This document shows positions 17,863 to 28,204 of a stretch of 64,000 nt of DNA, piece by piece. Where the stretch lies: assembly GCA_002733495.1 (NCBI GenBank), contig NVVV01000003.1, positions 44,493-108,492 of the forward strand. The letters run 5' to 3'. How positions within the stretch are numbered: position 1 is the first letter of the stretch; every line of letters starts with the position of its first letter. The notes below the pieces were generated by a model. It was given only the letters and a program-made list of their open reading frames with translations. It did not search any database and was not told the DNA's origin. This DNA comes from Robiginitomaculum sp. (lineage in GTDB: Bacteria; Pseudomonadota; Alphaproteobacteria; Caulobacterales; Maricaulaceae). A program made the position numbers and the translations under genes.

Positions 17863-19086
17863 TCAGATAAAGGCGCGGCTGGCAAACCAGTAAATTCCCA
17901 TTGTAAAGACAATGGCACTGATCAGAATTTGGGTTTGTCCAGTACGGGCCGGTCCGACAATACGCTGCAGTATGGCAAACGCTATTAGCCAGGCCGCAAT
18001 CACCGACAATTGCCCAATCTCCACGCCAATATTAAAGCCAGCCAGTGCCGCAAGGTATTGCCCGGATGGCAGATCGGCTTCACCAAGGACGCTGGCAAAC
18101 CCCGCACCATGCACCAGCCCAAAAGCGGTGGTCAGGGCCAGGCTGGCTCGCAAGGCCATTTTGGCCGATGTGACCAATTTCCCATAGCTGAACACAAATA
18201 GGGCCAGACCAATCCAGATAACAGGTGATAATGCCCCAAAACCCAACAGAGAGGCCCCAGTGATGAGCAGGAATAAAAATGCAATCGCTCTGGTCGCGCG
18301 TCGCCAGTCGCGGCTGGACGGGGAGAGGAGAATCTCCATAGCAATAAAAGCAATGGAAAAGCCAATCAGGGCCTCAATGGCCGGGCCATTGGGCTGTATG
18401 ATCTTTAGTGCGGCCAAACTGAGGGTGATGCTGTGCCCCAGCGTAAACCCTGTGACCAGAAGGGCCACATCCTTATAGCTGCGGGCCAGCAGGATCAGGC
18501 CTGTTACGAAAGCCAGATGATCATACCCGGACAAAATATGGGTGATGCCCAAGTGAATATAAGTTGTGAAATTGTCCCAAAATCCGCGTCGATCTTGCCC
18601 ATTTTTAACATTGGCAGGGGAACGCATAACATGCTGGCGTTGGGCATTGGTAAAAATAAATTCACGCGCCTCGGCATCATTTTCAATCTGCGCGATATGA
18701 ATATGGGTCGAAGCCAGATCAAAAAAAGCACCATTGCGCAAAGTCCAGCCCGCAGCATTCAGGGGGGCCGGGCAGGTAAACGCCATCTGGATTTGCAACG
18801 CGCCGCCAGAAGAGGGGACCTGTGTGGGAAGCGAAGCGCTACAGGGTTGGCCATTCTGGCTGACATGTATGCTGGCCGCCAGATGCCCGCCCAGCAAGTT
18901 GGACAGGGCGGTTTGTTTTTCCTGCAAGGGGATCAGCAAGGTCGCCTGAACCTGATCAATGGAATACACCATGTGAACGGTGCGCTCGCTCTCCGACCAT
19001 GTGGAGAAAGACCGGCTGGCCGAATGAGCTTGTGCAAAATGGCTGCACGCGGCCCAGAGCAATAGCGCCAGAAGCCAGCGGATCAT
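17863..19086 (-). CDS. HupE/UreJ-type integral membrane protein with an extracytoplasmic N domain
   Basis: 407 residues. A signal peptide (cleavage near HFAQA) is followed by an extracytoplasmic domain to about residue 165 and then about seven hydrophobic helices. The helices include YIHLGITHILSGYDHLAFVTG and GFTLGHSITLSLAAL, His-rich motifs of the HupE/UreJ second-type family, and HGAGFASVLGE. Family members are proposed to move or bind metals such as nickel, but no urease or hydrogenase gene is near. It overlaps the PpiC-like gene by 4 bases (ATGA), the third gene of a three-gene unit with the DUF3604 gene. Confidence 0.85.
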   Translation of the reverse strand: MIRWLLALLLWAACSHFAQAHSASRSFSTWSESERTVHMVYSIDQVQATLLIPLQEKQTALSNLLGGHLAASIHVSQNGQPCSASLPTQVPSSGGALQIQMAFTCPAPLNAAGWTLRNGAFFDLASTHIHIAQIENDAEAREFIFTNAQRQHVMRSPANVKNGQDRRGFWDNFTTYIHLGITHILSGYDHLAFVTGLILLARSYKDVALLVTGFTLGHSITLSLAALKIIQPNGPAIEALIGFSIAFIAMEILLSPSSRDWRRATRAIAFLFLLITGASLLGFGALSPVIWIGLALFVFSYGKLVTSAKMALRASLALTTAFGLVHGAGFASVLGEADLPSGQYLAALAGFNIGVEIGQLSVIAAWLIAFAILQRIVGPARTGQTQILISAIVFTMGIYWFASRAFI

Positions 19087-19955
19087 TGGGGGGCATCCGC
19101 GCTAAGCTCAATCTTGGCGCTGCGTTTCAAACGATCAATATAGGTGCGCAAAGCGTCGTCATCGCGCTCGTCCAGATAGGCCGCCTCTATTTGATCGCGG
19201 ACGCTTTCCAGCTCCGGTACGCGCGCGCGGGTGCGGTTAACCAGATAGAGCCGCCAGAGGCCGCCTGTGCCCTTTATCCAGGCGGTCCATTGCCCCGGGC
19301 GCAGGCCTTTCAGCGCTGCGATCGGCGTCACGCCAACATAGTCTATGAGTTTTCGAACCGGCAACAGGCCGTTTGGCACGGGGGGCGTTTGTTGGCCAAA
19401 GCGTTTCACCAGATCCCCGGCCTTCGCCCCCTTGCGCAACGCTGCATCAAAGGCGGGTTTTTCCTGCTTTGCGGTTGCTGAGGGCAAAAAGATCGCACGA
19501 ACAAACACCCGTTCCGGGCGGGCAAACCGGGCTTTGTTTTTGAAATAATAATCGCGCAATCTAACCGGGCTAATGGGCTTGGCGCGGCTGCGGGCGATAA
19601 TATCGCGGGTGACGGCGTTGACCAGGGCGTTGCGTAAAACAGGGTCCTGTGCGGCCAGGCCTCTCTGCATGGCCCGCTGGACCAGCAATTCCTCCTCGAT
19701 CAGGCGTTGCAAAATGACCGCCTTGTCCTCGTCGGTTATGGCATTGCGCTTGCCCATGGAAACGGCGTTTAGTGCGCGTGCCAGGTCCGCTCGTAAAATT
19801 GTGGCGTCATTCACACGCGCCACAGCCCCCGGCGGCAAAGCAGTGTTGCGCGCCTGTCCGTCGGTCAGGGCATTTAAGGCCGCAAGGGCCAGGCCGAAGA
19901 TGATCCCGCCAAGGAAAAGCAGGCGTTGCCAGCGCGGCGTCTCAGTTGTGGTCAA
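19083..19955 (-). CDS. Membrane-anchored PpiC/parvulin-like protein
   Basis: 290 residues from the TTG at 19955; an earlier in-frame TTG at 20024 would overlap the upstream gene further. One N-terminal membrane helix (RLLFLGGIIFGLALAALNAL) anchors a SurA/PpiC-like domain exposed outside the cytoplasm: VARVNDATILRADLARALN is the usual N-terminal helix pair, and LRDYYFKNKARFARPERVFVRAIFL opens a rotamase-like domain. Classical parvulin active-site residues are not clear, so it may be a chaperone rather than an isomerase. It overlaps both its neighbours, indicating translational coupling. Confidence 0.75.
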   Translation of the reverse strand: MTTTETPRWQRLLFLGGIIFGLALAALNALTDGQARNTALPPGAVARVNDATILRADLARALNAVSMGKRNAITDEDKAVILQRLIEEELLVQRAMQRGLAAQDPVLRNALVNAVTRDIIARSRAKPISPVRLRDYYFKNKARFARPERVFVRAIFLPSATAKQEKPAFDAALRKGAKAGDLVKRFGQQTPPVPNGLLPVRKLIDYVGVTPIAALKGLRPGQWTAWIKGTGGLWRLYLVNRTRARVPELESVRDQIEAAYLDERDDDALRTYIDRLKRSAKIELSADAPQ

Positions 19956-22224
19956 GGCTGGCTGTTTCCTTTGGCAAGGCCACGCTTCGCAGGGAAATTG
20001 GCGAAGACCAGGCCCGGTTTTCAACGTCCGTCAGACAATTATCGCTGGCCGGGGTGCGATAGTCTCCATAACACGGATTGACCGCAATGCATTTGCCGCT
20101 TTCATCAAAGATACAGCGCAAATTGGCCCCGTTTATAGTCGGCGTGGCCTCTTGTATGGCGCGGACATAATACAGCGCATCGCGTTTGCCCAAAACATAG
20201 TCCGGGTCGTCAAACTCGATAGAACATCCCTGGCCCTGATCATCACAGGGAAAGACCTTCCAATTGTCATGGATCAGGGTTTCCACTGGCTCATCCTGCA
20301 TCATTTGCGGGGTGATTTTTACCACTTCAATGCGAACAATTTTCAAACGCTCATCCGAAGGGTTATAGCATTCGCCCCGACAGAGGTTGTCCAGACGATC
20401 ACTGGGCAGGCCCTGGCTGGCAAAATCCGGACAGCCCGGTTTTTGTTTAAAAGCGCCAACCGCGCGCACGCGAAAACGTGGCGTTTCAGTCGTCTCAACC
20501 TGACTGCCCATGGGATGGGCTTTACCAGCATTATCAATCAGGTCAAACCACAGCAAAATGCGAGGCCCGGACGTGCCATAGGTCTCGCGGCGCGCCATGG
20601 CGCCCCAGAGCGCATCGCGATCGCGGCCATTTGAATGCACGGCGGTTAGCCCGCCCGTGGTGAAGAAGCTGGCCTGACGTTCCAGTTCTAAAAGCTGGAA
20701 ACCGGCATTATTCCATACAGTTTCGCGGGTGACGGGCAGGGGCGTGGCCAGTTTTTCCTGCGTCGGGAAAAGCTTCTGGCGCCATTTTTCATTGATCACG
20801 CCGGCGGCCTCTGTGTTGCGGGTCCGCGCATAGGCCTTATAACCCGTGCCCGGGCGGGCGCGGTGGTTATCGGAGGCGGCTATAAAGCCCCAGTTAAAGC
20901 GCCGGGGGCTATCCGGGCCATCGTCAAAATTACTGATGGCCAGGCCATATTGCGCCGAAACCGCCGGGCGGGCATTAAATGCAGGCAGGAAACAATCTGT
21001 GCACTGGCCGGAATCGAGCCATTCAGCAGGTTCCTCGCCGGAAATAATGGTATGGCCGGCCACGCCAAGATTGGCGTATGATGTGCGTGTTTTTTCGGCG
21101 CGTGCCGTACATTCAGCGGCGCTTGTCCCCGCCGCCAGACAGCGTGTCTTGATAATCTCGCCAGCTTGCCAGCAAGAGGGTAGATAGCCTTTTGATGGCG
21201 CGGGGCATTTAGCAATCAGCTTTTCTTCATCGACCATATCAATGGCACGCCACGGACGATATTCTTCGGAATTGCCATGCCCTGACATGATCTCGATCAG
21301 GGTTTGCTTTTCCGGGTGCATTTTGGCCTTGAGCTGTTTATCAAAGCTGGTGCCCGGCGGCGTATAAAAGCCCCAAGTGGTGCCGTGAGGGATCAGCAGA
21401 TAGTCCAGCTTTTGTGCATCCAGACGCGTGACCAGAGCGCCGGGATCGGCGGCCAGCTCGTAACAATCCGGCGGCAGGTCAGGGGAGGCCGTTTCTGCAT
21501 CACAATCCGGCACGGCCCGGGTTTCAGAAGCATAGGTGCGAAAGTCATAATAGCTCTGACGGTGTTTAAAATCGGCCAGCGAAACGCGCCAGTCCATTCT
21601 TGTCGCTGATTTGCGAATGGTCTGGCTGGCCGGGCCAGCCGCAGCAATGGGGCGCAGGCTGATGTCTTTATCATCAAGGCCTTTGAAAATTACGTTTTTA
21701 TGGCCGTAATGATCCGCCGGGGTGCGCCCGACCTGTGACCATTCAAAGCCGACAAAAGCGACCATATCCGGGTTCGCCGGATCACCGGCGCGGGCATTGC
21801 ACTGGCGAATGCTGTCTTTGGTTTCTTTCCAGCGGGCCGGGGTGGAGGCTTCGGCATGGTCATTGGACGACCAGAAATCTATGGCTGAACAATAGCGGGC
21901 AAAATCACAGGCATCGGCCATGGGATGAGAGCCTTCACCGCCATAAATCGGCAAGGACCACAAAAAGGCATCCGTGGAAAACGTGGTATGAACGTGCAAA
22001 TCCCCGAACAGGATTTGCTTTGGCTTGTCCTGCCCGATGGCGGCGGCGCTCATGATTTGGGCATTTTGCCGGGCCTCGATAATGGCCTTTGGGATTGCGA
22101 CACCTGCAATTTCGCCGGTGCCGCGATGCTGGCCATACCAGTTTGCCTTCATGCCATAGAGATAAAGCCCGCCGCCGATTAGCAAACCAAAGATAATAAA
22201 GCCGATAAATTTGAACGCACGCAT
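19942..22224 (-). CDS. DUF3604 protein with PHP-like metal site, membrane-anchored
   Basis: 760 residues. A single N-terminal helix (FIGFIIFGLLIGGGLYLYG) is followed by a large extracytoplasmic domain. FGDLHVHTTFSTDAF with HxH resembles the metal site of PHP-type phosphoesterases, and FWSSNDHAEA, FEWSQVG and GFIAASDNHRARPG supply further His/Asp/Glu candidates; these are hallmarks of the DUF3604 family. Several Cys pairs (CDFARYC, CTDC, CRGEC) suggest disulfides. The family's reaction is not established. ATG 22224 is chosen for the helix start. It heads the three-gene unit with the PpiC-like and HupE-like genes. Confidence 0.85.
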   Translation of the reverse strand: MRAFKFIGFIIFGLLIGGGLYLYGMKANWYGQHRGTGEIAGVAIPKAIIEARQNAQIMSAAAIGQDKPKQILFGDLHVHTTFSTDAFLWSLPIYGGEGSHPMADACDFARYCSAIDFWSSNDHAEASTPARWKETKDSIRQCNARAGDPANPDMVAFVGFEWSQVGRTPADHYGHKNVIFKGLDDKDISLRPIAAAGPASQTIRKSATRMDWRVSLADFKHRQSYYDFRTYASETRAVPDCDAETASPDLPPDCYELAADPGALVTRLDAQKLDYLLIPHGTTWGFYTPPGTSFDKQLKAKMHPEKQTLIEIMSGHGNSEEYRPWRAIDMVDEEKLIAKCPAPSKGYLPSCWQAGEIIKTRCLAAGTSAAECTARAEKTRTSYANLGVAGHTIISGEEPAEWLDSGQCTDCFLPAFNARPAVSAQYGLAISNFDDGPDSPRRFNWGFIAASDNHRARPGTGYKAYARTRNTEAAGVINEKWRQKLFPTQEKLATPLPVTRETVWNNAGFQLLELERQASFFTTGGLTAVHSNGRDRDALWGAMARRETYGTSGPRILLWFDLIDNAGKAHPMGSQVETTETPRFRVRAVGAFKQKPGCPDFASQGLPSDRLDNLCRGECYNPSDERLKIVRIEVVKITPQMMQDEPVETLIHDNWKVFPCDDQGQGCSIEFDDPDYVLGKRDALYYVRAIQEATPTINGANLRCIFDESGKCIAVNPCYGDYRTPASDNCLTDVENRAWSSPISLRSVALPKETASLDHN

Positions 22225-22305
22225 CACAAAGTCCCCTATCTGCCGTAACAGGGTACGACCTGAGGAGAGAGACTGGCAAGCCAAGAAAAAAAGAAAATGT
22301 GTTCG

Positions 22306-23466
22306 TTATTCGCTTTGGGCAAAAAGTTCACGGCCAATCAACCAGCGGCGGATTTCAGACGTGCCCGCCCCGATTTCATAAAGCTTGGCATCGCGTAACA
22401 GACGTCCGGTGGGGTATTCATTGATATAGCCATTGCCACCCAATATCTGAATGGCCTCCAGCGCCATCCAGGTGGCGGCCTCGGCGGCATAAAGAATGGC
22501 ACCGGCGGCATCCATGCGAGTGGTCTTGCCCCGATCGCAAGCCCCAGCCACGGCATAAACATAGGCACGGGCCGTATTCATACGCACGTACATGTCGGCC
22601 AATTTGCCCTGAATCAGTTGAAACTCACCAATCGCTTGGCCGAATTGTTTGCGCTCGTGCACATAGGGCAAAACAATATCCATACAGTTTTGCATGATGC
22701 CGATCGAGCCAGCGGCCAGCACTGTGCGTTCGTAATCCAGACCAGACATGAGAATTTTAACGCCGCCGCCAACTGGTCCCATGACGTTCTCTTCGGGCAC
22801 TTTACAGTCTACGAAGACCAGCTCGCAGGTATCAGAGCCACGCATGCCGAGCTTGTCGAGTTTTTGCGCGGTCGAGAAGCCCGGCATGCCCTTTTCAATC
22901 AAAAAGGCGGTAATGCCGCGCGAGCCGGCGTCCGGGTCGGTTTTGGCATAAACCACCAGAACATCGGCGCCAGGGCCATTGGTGATCCACATTTTATTGC
23001 CGTTCAGAATATAGGCATTGCCGTCCTTTTGTGCCTTAAGACGCATGGAGACGACGTCTGATCCGGCACCGGGTTCCGACATGGCCAAACCACCCAAATG
23101 CTCGCCCGAGATCAGCCTGGGCAGGTATTTTTCTTTTTGTGCCGGACTGGCCCAGCGCCGGATCTGGTTGACGCACAAATTGGAATGCGCCCCATAAGAG
23201 AGGCCAACCGAGGCCGAAGCGCGGCTAATCTCCTCCATGGCAATGACGTGCTCGAGATAGCCAAGGCCGGTGCCGCCATCCTTGTCCTCAACGGTGATGC
23301 CCAACAGGCCCAACTCCCCCATTTGAGGCCATAAATCCCTAGGGAAAACATTGCTTTGGTCGATCTTGGCGGCGCGCGGGGCAATGCAGTCATTGGCAAA
23401 ATTATGGACCGTATCGCGGATCATGTCTGCGGTTTCGCCAAGGTTGAAATCAAAGGGAGTGATCAT
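22306..23466 (-). CDS. ivd: Isovaleryl-CoA dehydrogenase
   Basis: 386 residues, typical acyl-CoA dehydrogenase length. Oxidises isovaleryl-CoA to 3-methylcrotonyl-CoA in leucine breakdown with FAD. FAD contacts lie in [15 protein letters not shown] and [10 protein letters not shown]; the C-terminal [24 protein letters not shown] is the usual cofactor/dimer region. The catalytic Glu of the IVD subgroup is in [15 protein letters not shown], which separates it from most other acyl-CoA dehydrogenases. No liu genes follow in the window; it appears monocistronic. Confidence 0.92.
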   Translation of the reverse strand: MITPFDFNLGETADMIRDTVHNFANDCIAPRAAKIDQSNVFPRDLWPQMGELGLLGITVEDKDGGTGLGYLEHVIAMEEISRASASVGLSYGAHSNLCVNQIRRWASPAQKEKYLPRLISGEHLGGLAMSEPGAGSDVVSMRLKAQKDGNAYILNGNKMWITNGPGADVLVVYAKTDPDAGSRGITAFLIEKGMPGFSTAQKLDKLGMRGSDTCELVFVDCKVPEENVMGPVGGGVKILMSGLDYERTVLAAGSIGIMQNCMDIVLPYVHERKQFGQAIGEFQLIQGKLADMYVRMNTARAYVYAVAGACDRGKTTRMDAAGAILYAAEAATWMALEAIQILGGNGYINEYPTGRLLRDAKLYEIGAGTSEIRRWLIGRELFAQSE

Positions 23467-23630
23467 GGTTTTGCTCTTGTGCTTGTGATGGCAGGTCAGA
23501 TGCTTGCTAGCACCTTTCCTTCAAAAATACCTGCATATTATTGGTTTTTTTTAAGGGTTTGCATACCGTTTCTGTCAGGACGCGTTTAATACATTTGCAA
23601 CACTATAGCGGGGTTATGGAGAGAATTACC

Positions 23631-25220
23631 ATGCCCCAGTTAAAGCGGATTGTACATTTTGCACAGTTTTTCCGTGCGGCGCAAAGCGGCAGTGTCGCGG
23701 TCTATTTCGCGCTGAGCCTTGTTGCGATCATCACCCTGGTTGGTGTGACGCTCGATTATGGCCGGGCGATGAATATGCGCGCCACCCTGAGTGCGGCGGC
23801 AGATGCGGCGGCGCTGGCAACCGCACGAGACCCGGATATTACCCCGGAAAACATCCAGCAGCGGGCCGAAGCTTTCTTCCTCGCCAACACACAAAATAAT
23901 GCCTTTGGCGTTAATTATACGCTCGATGCGCAAGAGCTTCCCGATGGCAATGGTGTTCATGTCAGTATTCTTGCGCAAATTGATACCACACTGATGTCCA
24001 TGGCTGGAGTCAGCCATTTTAATGTTAGTGCAGAAAGCGAAGCCACCTACAGATCTAATAAGGTCGAGCTGGTTCTGGTTCTGGATAACACCGGCTCCAT
24101 GGGCAGCGGCAATAAAATTCAGACTCTGCGGTCGGCTTCCAATGATCTGGTCGACCAATTGCTGCCAAATGGTACGCCCTCCGTAAACGTAAAAATTGGG
24201 ATTGTTCCATTTGATATTGGGGTCAAAGTGGGCACGCAATATGACGGCGTGAACTGGATACGCTTTGCGACCGTTAACAATGGGAACAATAATAACAATA
24301 AGAAGAAAAAGAAGAAAAAGAAAAAGAAAAAGAAAGGAAAAAAGAAGAGCAATCACGACGACGACAATGACGACAATGACGATGACGACAATGACGACGA
24401 CAATGACGATGACGATGACGATGACGATGGCGATGACAATGACGACGACAATGACGATGACGATGACGATGACGACGACAATGACGATGACGATGACGAT
24501 GACAATGACGACGACAATGACGATGACGATGACGACGACAATGACGACGACAATGACGACGACAATGACGATGATGATGATGATGATGGGAATGGGAATG
24601 GCGGGAGTGAGCAGAAATTGCCTTGGAGAGGCTGTGTTGGTCCCCGTAATCCTAGCAAGGATGTCGATGATTCAACGGCTACGGGTGCCAATAAAATACC
24701 TGCGATCTATGATGACCAGACAGCCTGTACTCTGGCAGAAATCCTACCTTTGACGAATGATAAGTCGTCTTTAAAGTCAAAGATTCAGGATATGAGTGCC
24801 GGTGCCTGGACCTATGTCCCCGAAGGCTTGGCCTGGGGGTGGCGTGTGCTGTCTTCGCATGTTCCCTACGATCAGGGCACAGATTATGCCGACACGGATT
24901 GGAGCAAAATACTGGTGCTCATGACGGATGGCGAAAACACAGTGAAATGGTCTTGGCCAACCTGGCGTCCGCAGGCGCAAACCAATACTTCTAACGTCAC
25001 AGGCGATCAGAAAACCAGAAAGCTGTGTGATAATATCAAAGACGAAGGCATTACCATATACACAGTCGCCTTTCGGGTGAATTCAAACAGCACCCGCAAC
25101 ATGCTGGAAGATTGCGCCAGCACACCTAATCACTATTTTGATGCCCAGAATAATGCGGCGCTGGAAGCCGCCTTTGCTAAAATCGGCGGCGAAATAAATA
25201 ACCTGCGCTTAAGTAAGTGA
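23631..25220 (+). CDS. TadG-like von Willebrand A protein with Lys block and 77-codon Asp/Asn tract
   Basis: 529 residues. One N-terminal helix (about 21-42, SVAVYFALSLVAIITLVGVT) and TLDYGRAMNMRATLSAAADAAALATA are the TadE/TadG pilus-assembly N-terminal region. A VWA domain begins about 145 with MIDAS-like DNTGSMGSGNK (about 152), and MTDGENT is at about 431. Inside this domain, residues 224-240 are a Lys block (12 Lys, Gly, three Lys), and residues 243-319 are all Asp or Asn except one Gly. The domain resumes at LPWRGCVGPRNPSKDVDD. ATG 23631 is chosen for GGAGAG 8 bases upstream. Its role is unknown; a surface, calcium-binding or adhesive protein is possible. No other tad genes are near. 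Confidence 0.88.
   Translation: MPQLKRIVHFAQFFRAAQSGSVAVYFALSLVAIITLVGVTLDYGRAMNMRATLSAAADAAALATARDPDITPENIQQRAEAFFLANTQNNAFGVNYTLDAQELPDGNGVHVSILAQIDTTLMSMAGVSHFNVSAESEATYRSNKVELVLVLDNTGSMGSGNKIQTLRSASNDLVDQLLPNGTPSVNVKIGIVPFDIGVKVGTQYDGVNWIRFATVNNGNNNNNKKKKKKKKKKKKGKKKSNHDDDNDDNDDDDNDDDNDDDDDDDDGDDNDDDNDDDDDDDDDNDDDDDDDNDDDNDDDDDDDNDDDNDDDNDDDDDDDGNGNGGSEQKLPWRGCVGPRNPSKDVDDSTATGANKIPAIYDDQTACTLAEILPLTNDKSSLKSKIQDMSAGAWTYVPEGLAWGWRVLSSHVPYDQGTDYADTDWSKILVLMTDGENTVKWSWPTWRPQAQTNTSNVTGDQKTRKLCDNIKDEGITIYTVAFRVNSNSTRNMLEDCASTPNHYFDAQNNAALEAAFAKIGGEINNLRLSK
24285..24587. repeat. Asn/Lys and Asp/Asn trinucleotide tract in the first TadG-like gene
   Basis: AAT/AAC and AAG/AAA codons at 24285-24351 precede GAC/GAT/AAT codons at 24357-24587 (77 codons, one GGC interruption near 24429). 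The acidic part consists mainly of short imperfect units mixing GACGACAATGAC and GATGACGATGAC. Length change by whole codons would leave the frame intact. Confidence 0.93.
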
Positions 25221-25292
25221 GACTTTTGCGCTTTCGATTTAAGCCTATCTTTATGAGATTGCTGTAAAAATCTCGGGTTAGAGGAGAATTCA

Positions 25293-26777
<1,485 letters not shown>

Positions 26778-26782
26778 ATGCT

Positions 26783-28111
26783 TTAGCGGTTTAAACGCCG
26801 CAACAGGTAATAGGCACCGACAACCATCAATATGACGCCCAGGAATGTTTGCCCTGGCCCCTTGGCCAGATCAAGATTGCTGGTAATGGCGGCACTGTTT
26901 TGCATTTGCCATAGGCCGCCAAGCGTCATGGCAATGCCAATAATACCCATGCTGATGAAGACAAACCGGCCCCGGTCATAGGCGGGCTGGAAGTCATTGT
27001 CCTCGGGGACAACTTGTGCATCCGTCAACAGGGTTTGCGGGTCCATACCTGGATCATTGTACACAGGTTCGTCATAGTCGAAGGGAATGGTGGTCTCATC
27101 CTGCGCGTTGTCGCTGGGTGTCGGCTCATATGGTTCCAGTAATAATCCCTCTTCATCAACCAGAGGGGGCGTGTCTTCGGCGCTGCTCTTGGCGTTATTT
27201 TGTTCAGCAGGTGTTTCAGCAATCTGGTCGGTATATTGAAGCTGAAAAACGTCTTCTTCATCAGTCGGCGTTTCTTTGCTCGCAACACTGCTCATACGGC
27301 CAGCGATCTTCTCAGCCGCTTCGACAATCGGGCTGGAGGTTTCAGTCGGCGGTTCTACATCATCACTGTCTTTGTTGGCTTGGTCCGGGGTTTCGCTTGC
27401 CGGGGTGTTGGACGAAAGCTCTTCAGCCCCCAAAGCATCATCCAGAGAGATTAGACCTTTTTCATCCTGCCCAGAAATTTCTTCAGACTTGCTTATCGCT
27501 GGTTCGTCTTGTTGCACGGGGACCACGGCGCTTTGCACGATCGTCTTGCCATTGCCTTGCAGGTCAAACACAACCTTCATCGGCGTTTCCTGGCCCGGCT
27601 GCGCCATTTGTGTGTCGCACAAGGGGGGGAGTTGCGGGGTGGGGGCAATGACGCTGTCTCTTGAGGCTGTCAGGAACAAGGCCTTTTCGGCGGCACGGCG
27701 GCGCACCAGTGCATCAACAATGATAATCTCTCCGCCAAGGGCGGCGCGGCGCCAGGCATCAAACCCGGCAGATGCATCAACGGGACAACCTTCGTTTAAC
27801 CGGCGCAGAACTGTACTTGTCTCAAAATTGGTCAGTCCAATGTTAAAGACAAGGGACATCAGGGCGTCGAACTGGTTTTGGCTCAAGGGGGTGTAAATCA
27901 GATCGCAAAGCGGGGCTTCCAGTTTCTTGACATCCCATGTCAACAAATCGGAGGCGTCGTTTTTATTGATTTGTGTGCCCTTGCGGGTCGAAACTGTATG
28001 GCCATAGCCAACGACCCATCGTCCATCCGCAAGCGGAACCGCCTTGGCGCGAAAGCCCTCAAAAGCCTTGATAAGATTGAATCCAATCAGTGATGTTTCG
28101 TATCTTGCCAT
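26783..28111 (-). CDS. Phage-type (GH24) lysozyme with Pro/Glu-rich linker and C-terminal membrane anchor
   Basis: 442 residues. Residues 1-150 are a T4-like lysozyme domain: LIKAFEGFRAKAVPLADGRW contains the catalytic Glu (FEGF) followed by an Asp, and VVGYGHTVSTRKG is the usual GYGH element. NQFDALMSLVFNIG and DAWRRAALGGE also fit. About 200 residues of acidic, low-complexity linker follow, and then two hydrophobic helices at the C terminus (FVFISMGIIGIAMTLGGLW and FLGVILMVVGAYYLL). A membrane-tethered peptidoglycan hydrolase is therefore likely, possibly a wall-remodelling enzyme rather than a phage endolysin. It is convergent to the TadG-like pair with 5 bases between stops. Confidence 0.85.
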   Translation of the reverse strand: MARYETSLIGFNLIKAFEGFRAKAVPLADGRWVVGYGHTVSTRKGTQINKNDASDLLTWDVKKLEAPLCDLIYTPLSQNQFDALMSLVFNIGLTNFETSTVLRRLNEGCPVDASAGFDAWRRAALGGEIIIVDALVRRRAAEKALFLTASRDSVIAPTPQLPPLCDTQMAQPGQETPMKVVFDLQGNGKTIVQSAVVPVQQDEPAISKSEEISGQDEKGLISLDDALGAEELSSNTPASETPDQANKDSDDVEPPTETSSPIVEAAEKIAGRMSSVASKETPTDEEDVFQLQYTDQIAETPAEQNNAKSSAEDTPPLVDEEGLLLEPYEPTPSDNAQDETTIPFDYDEPVYNDPGMDPQTLLTDAQVVPEDNDFQPAYDRGRFVFISMGIIGIAMTLGGLWQMQNSAAITSNLDLAKGPGQTFLGVILMVVGAYYLLRRLNR

Positions 28112-28204
28112 AATAACGCCGTATCAAACCGGGACAGTATGATGCTTCCCGCGTTTGATATTGCAAAGGCCGGGCCGTTCTGAAGGGCCAAAACAAGCCA
28201 AGGT

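Noticed and set aside
24301..24587. Assembly artefact explanation for the charge tracts
   Set aside because: Both paralogues keep the frame and the Lys-before-Asp/Asn order, and the unit patterns differ, which a simple artefact would not give. Still to be confirmed by reads, so kept as a stated risk.
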